From assembly GCA_963921195.1 (NCBI GenBank), contig OY992536.1:321053038-321117037 (forward strand): a DNA stretch of 64,000 bases, given 5' to 3'. Positions 45,875 to 56,816 of this stretch are shown here, piece by piece. Within the stretch, counting starts at the first letter, position 1. The number at the start of each line of letters is the position of its first letter. Under the pieces are notes generated by a model, which saw only the letters and a program-made list of their open reading frames with translations, searched no databases and was not told the origin of the DNA. Position numbers and translations under genes: made by a program. The DNA is from Pegoplata infirma (lineage: Eukaryota > Arthropoda > Insecta > Diptera > Anthomyiidae).

Positions 45875-46160
45875 AAGAGTGTTAAATTTGGCTGTACTGA
45901 ATATTTTACTCCATTAAAAATGTAAAAAAAAAATAATACAAGTGAAAGTGTTATATTCGGATGTGCCGAATCTTTGATAACATCCTCCCGCGATATATCT
46001 TGACAAATTATGATGTTTGCACTATATTAATTGAATTTTATCATTATTTTCATTTATTTTTTATATACACGCCTACAAAAGTGGGTAGGCCAAATAAAAT
46101 GTTGACTCCCCTCGGTTTAATACAGGACTTAGAACTTCTTCTGACATAAAACAGTTTAAT
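45875..46160 (-). mobile_element. DINE type B relics, two partial hairpin ends
   Basis: AGTAAGAGTGTTAAATTTGG and, 60 bases on, AAGTGAAAGTGTTATATTCG: two decayed hairpin ends in the same orientation, followed by type B internal sequence. Confidence 0.45.
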
Positions 46161-46172
46161 TTGTTGAACGAA

Positions 46173-46725
46173 CACAGAAAAACAGCCTGTTTTTTGCTGT
46201 TTTGTCCAATAAAAAAATATTGTATACCATAAAAGAAAAAAAAATTTGATCAATATGCGAGAAACGAACTACTTCTATTGAAAAAAATTAAAAAAAAATC
46301 AATTACTAAATACACCGATTCAATTACTTTAGTATTTGAATTTCCTCCGAGCACGAAAATTGTAATACAGATTACTCAAGTAATTGGTTCAATTACTAAA
46401 GTAATTATAATTGGTCCAATTACTAAAGTAATTGGTTCAATTATTTTAGTAATTATGCCAATTACTTGAGTTATCTATATTACAATTTTCGTGCTCGGAG
46501 GAAATTCAAATACTAAAGTAATTGAATCGGTGTATTTAGTAATTGATTTTTTTATTTTTTTATTTTTTTCCAATAGAGGGCATATTTTAAAAACAAAATT
46601 AAAAAAATTGAAAGTAATTCGTTACTCACATAATCACCCTTTACATTGACCAAATTGTTTTTCTTTAATGTTGTAAAATATTTTTTATTGGACAAAACAA
46701 CAAAAAACTGGCTGTTTTTTCTGTG
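46173..46725. mobile_element. 553-bp foldback, CACAGAAAAACAGCC ends, AA duplication
   Basis: Ends CACAGAAAAACAGCC and GGCTGTTTTTTCTGTG, AA on each side. Inner arms (46285-46370 and 46480-46560) match almost perfectly around CTCCGAGCACGAAAATTG. The centre is made of TAATTGGTTCAATTACTAAA direct repeats. No coding. Confidence 0.8.
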
Positions 46726-48710
46726 AAGGTATAAAAAATGTTATTTAAATTCTTAAGGTTGTTTCAAAGTTATTTTAATTCTTGCCCATTTAAGAACCTG
46801 ACCAGCCAATGACCATAAGTCATATTCGTGTCCACCTTTACCCTTTCACTACCGACTTTTTTTGGCAAGGACTTTCTTGACCAAAATTTGTAAGAATCTA
46901 GATCTATGATAAGTAAAAACATTTTGTTGATTTCGTTGGTCTACTGCGCCCTCTAGAGAAGATATATCCAACCAAACTTAAAGCGTTTACATGCAATATC
47001 TCCCGTACGAGTGAGCATTTTTCCTTAATTCCAATTTTGCATATTTGGTATCGAAAATTTCTACAAAATTCGCTTTTAAGAAAGCTTGTACGATAAATAA
47101 TTATTTATCTATTTTCGAGAACGTTTTAACGTTTATTTTGTTTTGGAATTTTTTTACGTTATTTGAAAAATTTCCATTTTCCCAGCAAATATTGCGTGTA
47201 GATCCCACCGGATTCCAAATTTATTTTTGCGATCACATCTAACGTAAAGACAAACCTTCATTGATAAATTTTGTCCAAACAAAACACAAAAATGTTGAAC
47301 GGTTAATTTTTAATGATTTTCTAAAGATGTGTACACTGTAGTGTACAAGGGGCTAAGGAGCCTACACCTTTTAGTTCGGACTGATTCATAATTTCTACTA
47401 GAGATGCGCCATAATCACATGACTATCGTGAGTAATTTGATTTATACTCACGTGAGCGTGCATGAACGTGAGAAAAAAAAATTGTGAGTAAAATTGTTGC
47501 GTAAATTTTTCGTGATTTAAATAAAAAAATCTGTGTTTAATTTTCTGTTGCGATTAGATTAAAACAAAATATTTATTTTGGCATGCTGAATCGTTATATT
47601 AATTTAGCTAAAAAGTGTCAAAAATCTTAAGATATATCGCATCCTCTTGCATAAAGCATATTTCACATTATTGAACTAAAGCAATACAATTTTATTAAAA
47701 ATGCACATACGTGTTTCATTAGAGTGAAATTTTTTCTTCAAATTTTCAACAGATTTGAGTGCAATCGGATTAAATTAATTTTGATGTGCTGAATACAAAT
47801 ATCAAAGAAAAAAAAAAAACAAAACAAACGTTTTTCGAGACATAATTTTTTTGAAATTTGCAGAAAATTTCGGTTTTTTTTCTATTCAAGAAATTTTTTA
47901 CCAAAAATTTAAAAATTTCTTTCATAGAGCTTGAGACAAACTTTCATTTTGATCAAACTTTTTACAAGAACTTTTACAAGAACTTTTTACAAGAACTTTT
48001 TACAAGGAATTCTCGTGAATTAACTAGATTTGTTTTTGTAAAATTACTTTGAAAATTTGGACGTTTACGAAAAAAATTGTAAAATTACAAAGCAAAATTT
48101 AATTTTTATCGAAACTTTTTGGTTTAAAACTAGCAAAACTGTCAAATATTGGTAAAATGAGATTACGGGACTTTTTCCAGAAATTTGACAAGGTTTGTTT
48201 TTTGAGTGTAGAAAAAACCTGCTATAATTGTTAACTATTTGACAAATTGTAAATAGCTATATCTCAAAAAGCGCTCGACCATTTTTTTTGATATTCGTAT
48301 TCAGTATGCCAAAACTAAAAAAAAAAAATCATCGCGAGAAATTTTTTATTTTTCAAACATCCAAAATTTTGGTGGAAATTTTTTCATAATTAAAAACTTT
48401 GATCGAAGGACGCCACGGGCTAAAGGAAAGATATTTTGAGATTTTTTTTTCTAATTTCTTGAACGTAGGAAAAAACTACCATTTTTTAAGGAAATTCTGT
48501 CTCAAAAATTTAGTAACTTTTTTTAGTGTACTTTGTAATGAAATGCGTGGGATAAAGGGCCGAATATGAACCTCTTAAAAGTTTTGCCCATTTCTTTCAG
48601 TGTACTTTTCTTTAATGGGTATTTTCTATCTTTGCATATGTTTAACAATTAGTTTACACGTGTTAAAACTATAAAAAAAATTCAATTGCTTAATTTAGTT
48701 GTCTAATTTC
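46726..48710. other. AT-rich gap before gene 2; one MITE end and a hAT-like relic
   Basis: 47396-47560 carries CTAGAGATGCGCC and TCACGTGAGCGTG, related to the 56-59 kb repeats. 47960-48010 has three ACAAGAACTTTTT units. TTTTTTGAGTG at 48198-48208 is the right end of a CACTC MITE related to 60986-61258, with no clear left end. No gene recognised. Confidence 0.4.
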
Positions 48711-48712
48711 TG

Positions 48713-48720
48713 TATAAATA
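48713..48720 (+). promoter_or_regulatory. TATA box of gene 2
   Basis: TATAAATA 53 bases before the ATG at 48766, the same octamer as in gene 1. Its preservation fits recent loss of the coding frame or a still-transcribed gene. Confidence 0.65.
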
Positions 48721-48765
48721 TATAATATTTTTCACTTTTAAATCAATTGCGTCGAAAGCTTTAAA

Positions 48766-49653
48766 ATGAAAACAAGTATTATATAAATTTTTATAATATT
48801 GAGTTGTTGTCAAAACATCCTCAATGTCTATAGCGATGCTGAAACTTCCAATTGGAATGGATGGAATAACAACAAAAAACGTGCTGTAGTAGAACAACCC
48901 AATTTTAGAATTCAACGTGCTCTGCCTGTAATTCCTTTACTTAGCTCTCTACTCACACCTGTTTTGTCATTACTTTTAAATTTGCTGTTTCCTGGTCTTG
49001 GTTTGCCAATCCTTTCTTCTACAAATAATCCAACTATTATCAATAATAATAATCAAGCGGAAATCATAAAGTTAGTTACTATTATAAATGGCTCAACAAC
49101 AATTACTAAAAGTGATAAGTTAAACTTACTTACCAAATTGACAAAGGTTTATCCTACTATTCAACAATATTTCATATCTCAACCATCTTTTTGTCTTAAA
49201 AATAACGAAACTAATGAGTTTTTGTTTGTAGCAAATCTAAGTCGTAGTGTGGCGGATACATTTTATGTCTTTACATCGAAATACACGGAAGCTGATCTTA
49301 CGAATCTGGGTCCCATGACAGCGGAAATAGTTGTACCCGAAAAGGCCACCAACTTTCAAGTTAAATTTAAGAGTGTAGCAAAACAATCATATTTATATAG
49401 AATTGAAACAACTAATCAAACAGCTGCAGTGAAATTTGATGCTAAAGAACTTACAAATTATATTTGGGATATAGAATTTTTGGACTCGTCTAGTTTTCTG
49501 CTTTCTCAGAATGGTCTATACATGTGTTCTACTGGAGAGATGTATGATGATTTGAGAAGAAATGTATATTCATTTGAAGGACTCGAAAATAAGATTGATA
49601 AAAAATGTCAATGGTATTTTGCAGATTGTAATGGTAGTAAATCTGTTCCTTAA
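48766..49653 (+). pseudogene. Paralog of gene 1 with a stop at codon 7 (gene 2)
   Basis: From ATG 48766 the frame is MKTSII, TAA (48784-48786), then IFIILSCCQNILNVYSDA, lining up without gaps to the gene 1 signal peptide, so the stop replaces residue 7. The rest is open for 288 codons. Residues (ATG numbering) 52-84 are strongly hydrophobic (ALPVIPLLSSLLTPVLSLLL and on), just after KKR and RIQR, which look like dibasic/furin-type sites. The C-terminal part matches gene 1: FCLKNNETNEFLF, YIWDIEFLD, LSQNGLYMC, LRRNVYSF, KCQWYFADC. Cysteines 143, 254, 281 and 288 correspond to 122, 231, 260 and 267 of gene 1. Sequons include NGS, NET, NLS and NQT. The next in-frame Met is too late to restore secretion. 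It is a young pseudogene, null allele or sequence error. Function unknown. Confidence 0.8.
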
Positions 49654-49718
49654 ATAATATCATAACTATCAATTTTAGTTTTTTATTTATTATTTTTATT
49701 TTACAATAGCACAAAAAC

Positions 49719-50655
49719 CATATCGAGGGCCTATATTCAAAACCCTCTATCTAAAAAAACACAACTTTTCAGGAGAGCCAAAAAACTGTTTATTTCGCGT
49801 ATTGTCAGAGTAATTAAAATTCGATATTCTACAATATTTTTTTAAATCAACTACTGAATCTCACATATGAATCGTTTTTAAAATTTTGCACTATTGGGGA
49901 TTTTAGAGGATAGATAGAGGGTTTTGTTTCTCAAAAATATTAAGTACATGAATGAAAATGATCAGATAGAGGGTTTTGCATTTTAATAAAAATGAATTAT
50001 TATGATTTCATTTGCGACATCGCTTAATTTTTAAAGTAATTTTTTAATGATAACGGCTTATAAATAATTCCGAAATCGCGGTTTTGGTCCATAGGTGCGG
50101 ATTTTTAAGACAAAAATTATTTTTTTACCAAACTCGTCTCAAAAGTTGACAACCTGCTGAGTATGTTGTGTAAAAAATAGTAAAAAAAATTAAAGCACAA
50201 TTTTGGTCCACAGATGCTGATCAGCATCGGGATTTTTAAGATTAAATTTTTTGTTTCATAATGTACACAAGTCGTCCAAATTTGGAGCCATATTTTTCAA
50301 AAAAGTTAAACAAGAATTTTCAGAAAAAATTAGCATCAGTGGACCAAAATCGCGGTTCTAGAATTTTGTTGACAAATTCACGTGCAGCATGCAAAAATTA
50401 GTATGAAAACATGTAATGCATGATGAAATTATTCAAAAAAAATATTTATAAATTAATTATTTGAAAAGATAGAGGGTTTTGCATTCAGAAAAATTAATTG
50501 TGTAACCAAAAATGCAAATAACATAGCAAAAAAAAATATTTTTGTTTTGAATTTTACATCATAGATGAGGGCCGTTTTACTGAATATTTTGCCATCAAAA
50601 AGTCATTTTCGTGAAAATGGAAGATAGAGGGTTTTGAATATAGGCCCTCGATATG
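49719..50655. mobile_element. 930-bp TIR element abutting the 3' end of gene 2
   Basis: GAGGGCCTATATTCAAAACC and its inverse GGTTTTGAATATAGGCCCTC are the ends; the palindrome continues into CATATC/GATATG outside. AGATAGAGGGTTTTG occurs at both ends and internally at about 49910, 49967 and 50468. It begins 65 bases after the stop of gene 2, so it may have interrupted the 3' UTR. No AATAAA is seen between the stop and the element. Confidence 0.75.
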
Positions 50656-51360
50656 TTAGGTAAGGTTTTATAAAAATTGTGACTCGGGTAATGACATTTA
50701 ATTCCCTATTATGTAAAACTTTAAAAGTCGTTAACACAAAAATCCTACCTGATCTTTTGTTTGAATTATTGCTAAAAAATTACACTGTTCAACAACAAAA
50801 GCCTTCCAGTGAAATATCTAACTGATTTTATTGACTTTGCTCTACCAGTTCTAAATCTGACATTTAAATTTTTTTAGCGTATACCTTTTTTGAGATTTTC
50901 GCTGTTAAAAAGTCATTAAGCAAAATTAGCACTTTTGGGGTTAAACTTTTAACAGTTCTTACGTTGTTGCAAAAAAAAATTCTATGATTTCTTATAAAAT
51001 TAACTTCCTGATTTCAAAACTACAATCTTTATTTTTTTTTTGCATGTTTCGTTTTCGAAATATTCGCGTTCGAGGTATTTGAGTGAAAAATATTTAAACG
51101 CGAATATCTCATAAACCTTAAATGCTAGAAAAATTTAGAATGCAGTTTAGGAAACAGGAGGTTCATTTTATATGAAATCAGGTCTTTTTTTTTGAGGAAT
51201 AGTAAGTTAGATTAGGGTGCCGGTGGTCGATTTACATCTCGCATAGACCTTTTGATCCACAAAGCTTCCACAAAACCTTTTTTTTTAGTTTGCGGCGCAA
51301 GTTTAATACGTTCAAAGTCATTGCGAAACTTTTTAGAATTCTAAGATTCATTCGCGTTAT
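50656..51360. other. Unassigned
   Basis: CGAATATCTC motifs appear in inverted form at 51060 and 51100 and again near 51590. No gene or bounded repeat is supported. Confidence 0.35.
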
Positions 51361-51538
51361 ATCCGGGGAGCGGAACTCGCACAGGAGCATCAAAATGGGA
51401 CGCATAAGGCGAACAACTTAGGACTAAACAGAGAAGAGGAAAAATAATTAAAGGAATCATGATGGGCCATCACGTGGCCTCTATGGACGCTGGTTTCCGC
51501 CAGCGTCATCCTTCATAACCTAACCTAACCTAACCTAT
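51361..51538 (+). mobile_element. LINE 3' end with TAACC tail
   Basis: A GC-richer block (GGGGAGCGGAACTCGC, GGCCATCACGTGGCCTC, CTGGTTTCCGCCAGCGTC) ends in about four TAACC units. This is the usual form of a non-LTR 3' UTR with a short tandem tail. Two small hairpins lie in it. No coding remains. Confidence 0.6.
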
Positions 51539-52205
51539 ATCCTTCAAAGTGCTAAAACTTATCTGACCAGTTGTACTTTATAACAGCGAATATCTCAAAA
51601 ACAGTATGAGGTAAAAAAAAATGGATGGTAGATTTGGAATCAGGAGAGCAAAATCTATAAGAATCAATTGGATATATCGCTAGGAGGTGTTTGTTTACAA
51701 ACAGTGTAGTTCTTAATAAAGAGGAATGATTTTTCCCGATTTAATATTTTTTAAAAAACATTTGACTACTAAGAGCAATTGTCTTAGAATCCAAAAAAAA
51801 ATAGATTGTAAGACCTTATAGAAAAATTTTAAAATTATAATTCAATTTTCCTAAACAAGAGTTTAACATTTTTTTATGCATTTTTATTGAATTTTTATTG
51901 TTTTGTAAATTTTTTTAACATTCTATTAACGATGTTATTTCTTTTACTACTATTTTTTTTCTTGTTTTGAAATATTGGGTTTTAAGTTATGAACTCAAAT
52001 TTTGTGACACATTGACAAGGCGTACAGTTAATTTAACAAAAAAATATAACAAAACTCTTTTTTATAAATACTTATGTACACCGAAAAAATACGGCGATAA
52101 AACTAGCAAAAGAAACAAAAAAGCTTTTTACAAAACTTCATAAAATTTTTATTAGAGTAGATACGACCATAACGATTTTTTGTGCAGCCTTAACGGGGTT
52201 CCCTC
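51539..52205. other. No feature seen
   Basis: AT-rich, without supported gene or repeat ends. Confidence 0.3.
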
Positions 52206-52587
52206 AAGGTGTTATGATACTTGCTAGTTTTGTATTTTTATATTTTGGAGAAAAGTGCAAATATATTTTCATAGGAAAACTGACCAAGTGTAAAGAGTAT
52301 GACAATATCATGAAAAAACTTAAAACGTCAAAAAATATACGCGTGTTATCGATAATTGTGCAGTGACTGTCAAAAAAAAATATCAAAATTTTCAACTTAA
52401 AATTGGCATTTCCAATTTTTTTAGCTATTTTGGGAGAGTTATTTTGAAAATAAAAGTTGGCAATATTGTTTTTTTTTTGTTTTGTTTTTACTGTATTGTA
52501 TTTCTTGTTCTTTCTCGTATTTGTTGTTTCATTCGATCAATCCTAAAAAAATCCAATACAGAAACTAGCAAGTATCATACCACCTTA
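52206..52587. mobile_element. 382-bp TIR element, AAGGTGTTATGATACTTGC ends
   Basis: AAGGTGTTATGATACTTGCT and AGCAAGTATCATACCACCTT are inverted, continuing through AGTTTTGTATT. TSD not clear. The interior is unrelated to other elements here. Confidence 0.65.
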
Positions 52588-53175
52588 AATATTTAGGCTT
52601 TTAATAAAACCGAGAATACTATTTGGTAGGCAGTTCCAGGATTTCACTTAAAATCGTTTTCGAAAAAAAGCTTTTGACGAATTTTCGAAGTTCGAAAAAA
52701 ATTTTGAAAAGTGCAGGACACAAAAATAATTTAGCGTAAAAAATTCTTTAAGAAAACAAATCTAAAAAATTTTTTCTTAGTTTCAAAAATTTTTTGAAGT
52801 CCCGTACACAACAATTTTTGGATTTTTTTTTGTTACGTTTTATGGTAAACAAGTAAAAAAGTTCAATTCGGCCTTGCCGAATGTAGTGATACCCTCCACA
52901 ATTTCAAAAAGATAATTACAAAAAATTTTTTTAAAAAGAAATTACTTTAAAAAAAAAAAAAAAAAAATTTTAAAAAAAAATTTCCGCGAAAAAAAAATAT
53001 TTGGTAAAAATCCGCGATTTTTTTATTTTTTTGTCAAAAAATATGTTCTTACTTGTTTAAATACCATTTGGTGTTCAATTATGTTCACATATGTTAACCA
53101 GCAGCCGAATTAAAGCATTTTGTATTTCTAGGTTATGTTGAATGTACTAAAATTTTTGAGGTATTCTTATATTTT

Positions 53176-53798
53176 TATACCCTCCACTTAGTGATAGGGG
53201 GCATATATAAGTTTGTCATTCCGTTTGTAACTCATCGAAATATCGGTCTGGGACCCCATAAAGTATATATATTCATGATGCCTGATCGATTTTAAGACAT
53301 TCTAGCGATGTCCGTCTGTCCGTCTGTCTGTCTGTCTGTGGAAAATGCTGTAGCGGACAAAATATTGCACAGAGATGACTGAAACTTAACATATTTATTG
53401 GAAGTTCTCCCGAGAAGTTTGGTATTGCATTTGAGCGATATTGGTTCAGCGGTTCAAAAGTTATGAACGAAAATGTAAGCACACCTCAAAAATTTCAGTA
53501 CATTCAACATAACCTAAAAATACAAAATGCATTAATTCGTCTTCTGGTTGACATATGTGAACATAATTGAACACCAAATGGTATTTAAACAAGTACGAAC
53601 ATATTTTTTACAAAAAAAAGAAAAAAATCGCGGATTTTTTTTTTACCAAAAACTTTTTTCGCTGAAATTTTAAAAAATTTTTTTTTTTTTTTTCAAAAGT
53701 AATTTCCTTTTAAATAAAGTTTTTTGCAATAATCTTTTTGAAATTGTGGAGGGTATCACTACATTCGGAGAGGCCGAATTTAACTTTTTTACTTGTTG
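53176..53798 (+). mobile_element. DINE type C inserted into a sister copy
   Basis: TATACCCTCCACTTAGTGAT start; hairpin ATTCGGAGAGGCCGAAT and TTTTACTTGTT end. Flanks 'tattcttatatttt' and 'gttcataacttttg' join to give host sequence with no duplicated target, as expected for Helitron/Helentron-type insertion. Confidence 0.7.
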
Positions 53799-53840
53799 TT
53801 CATAACTTTTGAACCGCTGAACCGATATCGCTCAAATACA

Positions 53841-54297
53841 CCCAGCAAAAAAAGTGCGGAGTACTTCTATTTGGAGTGCCTTAAAACTATAACAAATATA
53901 ATGAAATACAACAAAAATAACAAAAAACACAAGAAAAAAACACACAAACAGTTTTTTCTACTCCATAAAAAGTTGTTATTCAGCACTTAACTCATTACCT
54001 TCCGCGATACTCCCATACAAAAGTAAGTAGATATTCAGTAGATAAGAAGTACTCCGAGCTTTCAAACAACTTCCAACTACTTCCACGGAGTAGTTCTTAT
54101 CTACTGAATATCTACTTACATTTGTATGGAGGTGTCGCGATAGGTAATGAGTTAAGTGCTGAATATCTATGTATTCTGGAGTAGAAAAAACTGTGTGTTT
54201 TTGTCTTGTGTTTTTTGTTATTTTTGTTGTATTTCATTACATTTGTTATAGTTTTAAAGCACTCCACTGAGAAGTGGTAATGACTTTTTTTGCAGGG
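53841..54297. mobile_element. 457-bp TIR element, CCCAGCAAAAAAAG ends, CA duplication
   Basis: CCCAGCAAAAAAAGTGCGGAG and CTTTTTTTGCAGGG (one mismatch). CA on each side. Arms contain GAGTACTTC.. and AACACAAG/CTTGTGTT inverted blocks, and the centre is ACTTCCAACTACTTCCACGG. Confidence 0.7.
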
Positions 54298-54708
54298 CAA
54301 TGTTAAGTTTCAGTCATATCCGTTTAGTATTTTGGTCGTGATTACCATTTCCACAGACGGACAGACGGACATCGCTAGAATGTCTTAAAATCGATCGGGG
54401 ATCATGAATATATATACTTTATGGGGTCCCAGACCGATATTTCGATGAGTTACAAACGGAATGAGAAACTTATATATAACCTCTATCACTAAGTGGAGGG
54501 TATAAAAATAATTAAAATGATTTTGTAGCGTGATGTGATACTTTAAATAAAACGTTCTTAAAGCATTGCATTTAAAATGTATTAACAACGCTGTTTCGAT
54601 TGTGTTTTTCTGGTAATATATAAATAATCTGTTATGAGGATATCATAAATATAATTTTTGGGCCTCGAACTAGAATAAAACTCTAATTGAATAAACTTTT
54701 TTTTTAAA

Positions 54709-54806
54709 TTCTGATTAATTTTTATTAAAAAATAAAAATTGTTTTTATTCGACCTTTAAAATATTATATTTTGATTAGGTTTTACTCTAGCTCGAAGTCA
54801 TTACTT
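54709..54806. mobile_element. Left part of a second 13800-type MITE, split by the 4.9 kb element
   Basis: TTCTGATTAATTTTTATTAA..CGACCTTTAAAATATTATAT matches the uninterrupted copy at 13800-14160. Its continuation, AATTATTTTTCTGTTTTAAA and CGACACGTGTTTCGGAATTT, resumes at about 59680-59820. Confidence 0.65.
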
Positions 54807-56816
54807 CACGCAGAGAAAAAATATGGCTGCGACATTATCGCAGCAACTATACTATGATCTTCAAACCCAGTTATGATTGCAGCAATCAAGTTATTGTTTT
54901 TAAAACTGTATTTAATCATTTATATGGTTGTTTTAGACATTTAATGGTCGCTTCAATCATGATAAAATAATTGCAATATCCAAAAGTACAATATGGTTGT
55001 TGTAACAATGTTATAGTTAATTATATTCTCGACACACCAAAAATTTTAACATAACATGATTATAACAATCATTAGATAATCACAACTTAATGAAAATTGA
55101 TTTTTGCAAACATTGTCAGGTTTATTCATCAGTTTAGTGTTTTGCCAGCAAGCAGTTAGTCGCAAAGACGCCACTTACAATTAGTACTTTAAAAAATTTA
55201 AGGCAATTTGAGTTAAAAAATTAGATCAACGCAGAAGGAAATGAAATACAAAAAGCTAATTTATATAATTTATTTATTGTGCAGTTTAAAAATAACTTTC
55301 CATTTTAAATAAAAACTTCAAATCGAAAATATTAAAGTGTTTTTTGTGCATTTTTTGTTTACTGAATGTGTTATAATTGCTGAAAATAATTTTAATTTTG
55401 TAACAAATACGTTATGATTGCAGCAAATATGTTATGATTTTGTCAATAACTTAATGATTTATACAATCATTCAATGTTAGCTGACAAAAATGTTATAGTT
55501 GATGAAATTTTTTAGAAAAATGCCATCAGTTTATTGCACATCATTGATGTAAAACGCAGGTTGCCAATAAATTAAACCAAAATTAATAAAAATGGTTTCA
55601 TATTTATAAAAACAACATTTAAAAACAAAAAATAAATTATTGGTGTGAACTTTATCAAAAAAAAAAATAATGAAGAATTTCTATAAACGTGTGGTATTAA
55701 AGCATAATATATTTTCTCAATTAAAAAAAAATTATGCGTATAATAAACTGGAATCATATTATGATAATTACACTGTGCTACAAAAGACCAAAAATTATTT
55801 ATGCAGGGGTTCTCATATGATAATTCGGGTTGGTTGGAGTCCACAGAGTACTGATATACTCATAGTTTTTCTGGATCACTTCGTTAAGTACGTTTTTTAT
55901 TGGCAAATGTGTTGAAAAACGGAAATTCTTAAATTACAATTTTAAAAAATTATTACTTTGTTAGTTTGCAACCGATTTTCGATTTTATGGATTTGTTTTA
56001 AAGGTATAGGTCTTACCTTTCAAACAAAACAAAAATATTAAAAATCGATCAAGAATTGGCTGAGCTACGATCGCTTAAGTAAAAAAAAACCGAATTTTTT
56101 GAAAAATTTGTCATATTCTTTACACTCTAAGTTGAAAGTGAATCATTAAACAATTTTTTTGAATTTTTTGTAAAAAAGTATAGTAAAGTGGCTTTCCAAA
56201 ACACCAAAAAACATAACAATCGGTTAAAAAATGAATGAGTTATGCTAAGTTTTGTGATAGGACATTTTTAATTTTTTTCAGAAACGCTTGTAATTCAAGC
56301 ATTATTCATAAATCTTGTTACTAGTAGTAATTTTATGCGCATATGCATATAAACTAGAGATGGGAACGTAATTAGATTTGTGCGTGATTCACACATGATC
56401 AGAAGTGAGCGTGATTGAAAATTAATTTTACTCACGTGGTTGTTAGTGAGTGTCAGTGTGAGTGGAATAAAAAAATGGGCGTGTCAGTTACTTCCAAATC
56501 CTATTTATAATTTTTTGGGTTTGTTTAAAAAATATCAGTGTTACTTCTTAAACAAAAAAATATTGTGAATCGGTTGAAAACTGGCTAAGGTGCGCTTGTT
56601 TAAGTAAAAAACCTTTTTTGAAGAATTATACCTGCAACATTTTTATGACAAAAAACATTTGACATTTTTGAAACGAAATTGGTAAAATTGTGGGATCATT
56701 TGATGGAAATTTTACCTGTTTATAAATATACGTATGAGGCATTCCACACCAAATGTTCAGCGAAAAAAAAACATGTGAACCGTAAATTTTTAAATGGGTT
56801 GTATGGATAGCCATGT

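Larger units (their letters stand above)
52848..54507 (-). mobile_element. DINE type C host copy with two nested insertions
   Basis: Hairpin end AACAAGTAAAAAAGTTCAAT..TTCGGCCTTGCCGAA at the left; GTGGAGGGTATAAAA at the right. Removing 53176-53798 (a sister DINE) and 53841-54297 (a CCCAGC element) restores the order found at 24231-27740. Confidence 0.7.

Noticed and set aside
48772..48806. A GT..AG pair that could splice out the stop codon of gene 2
   Set aside because: The intron would be about 28 bases, too short for flies, and would shift the frame. The signal peptide aligns to gene 1 without it.
51518..51538. CCTAA-like tandem units resembling the insect TTAGG telomere repeat
   Set aside because: Only about four units, placed exactly at the end of a LINE-like 3' UTR. 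Flies generally lack TTAGG telomeres.
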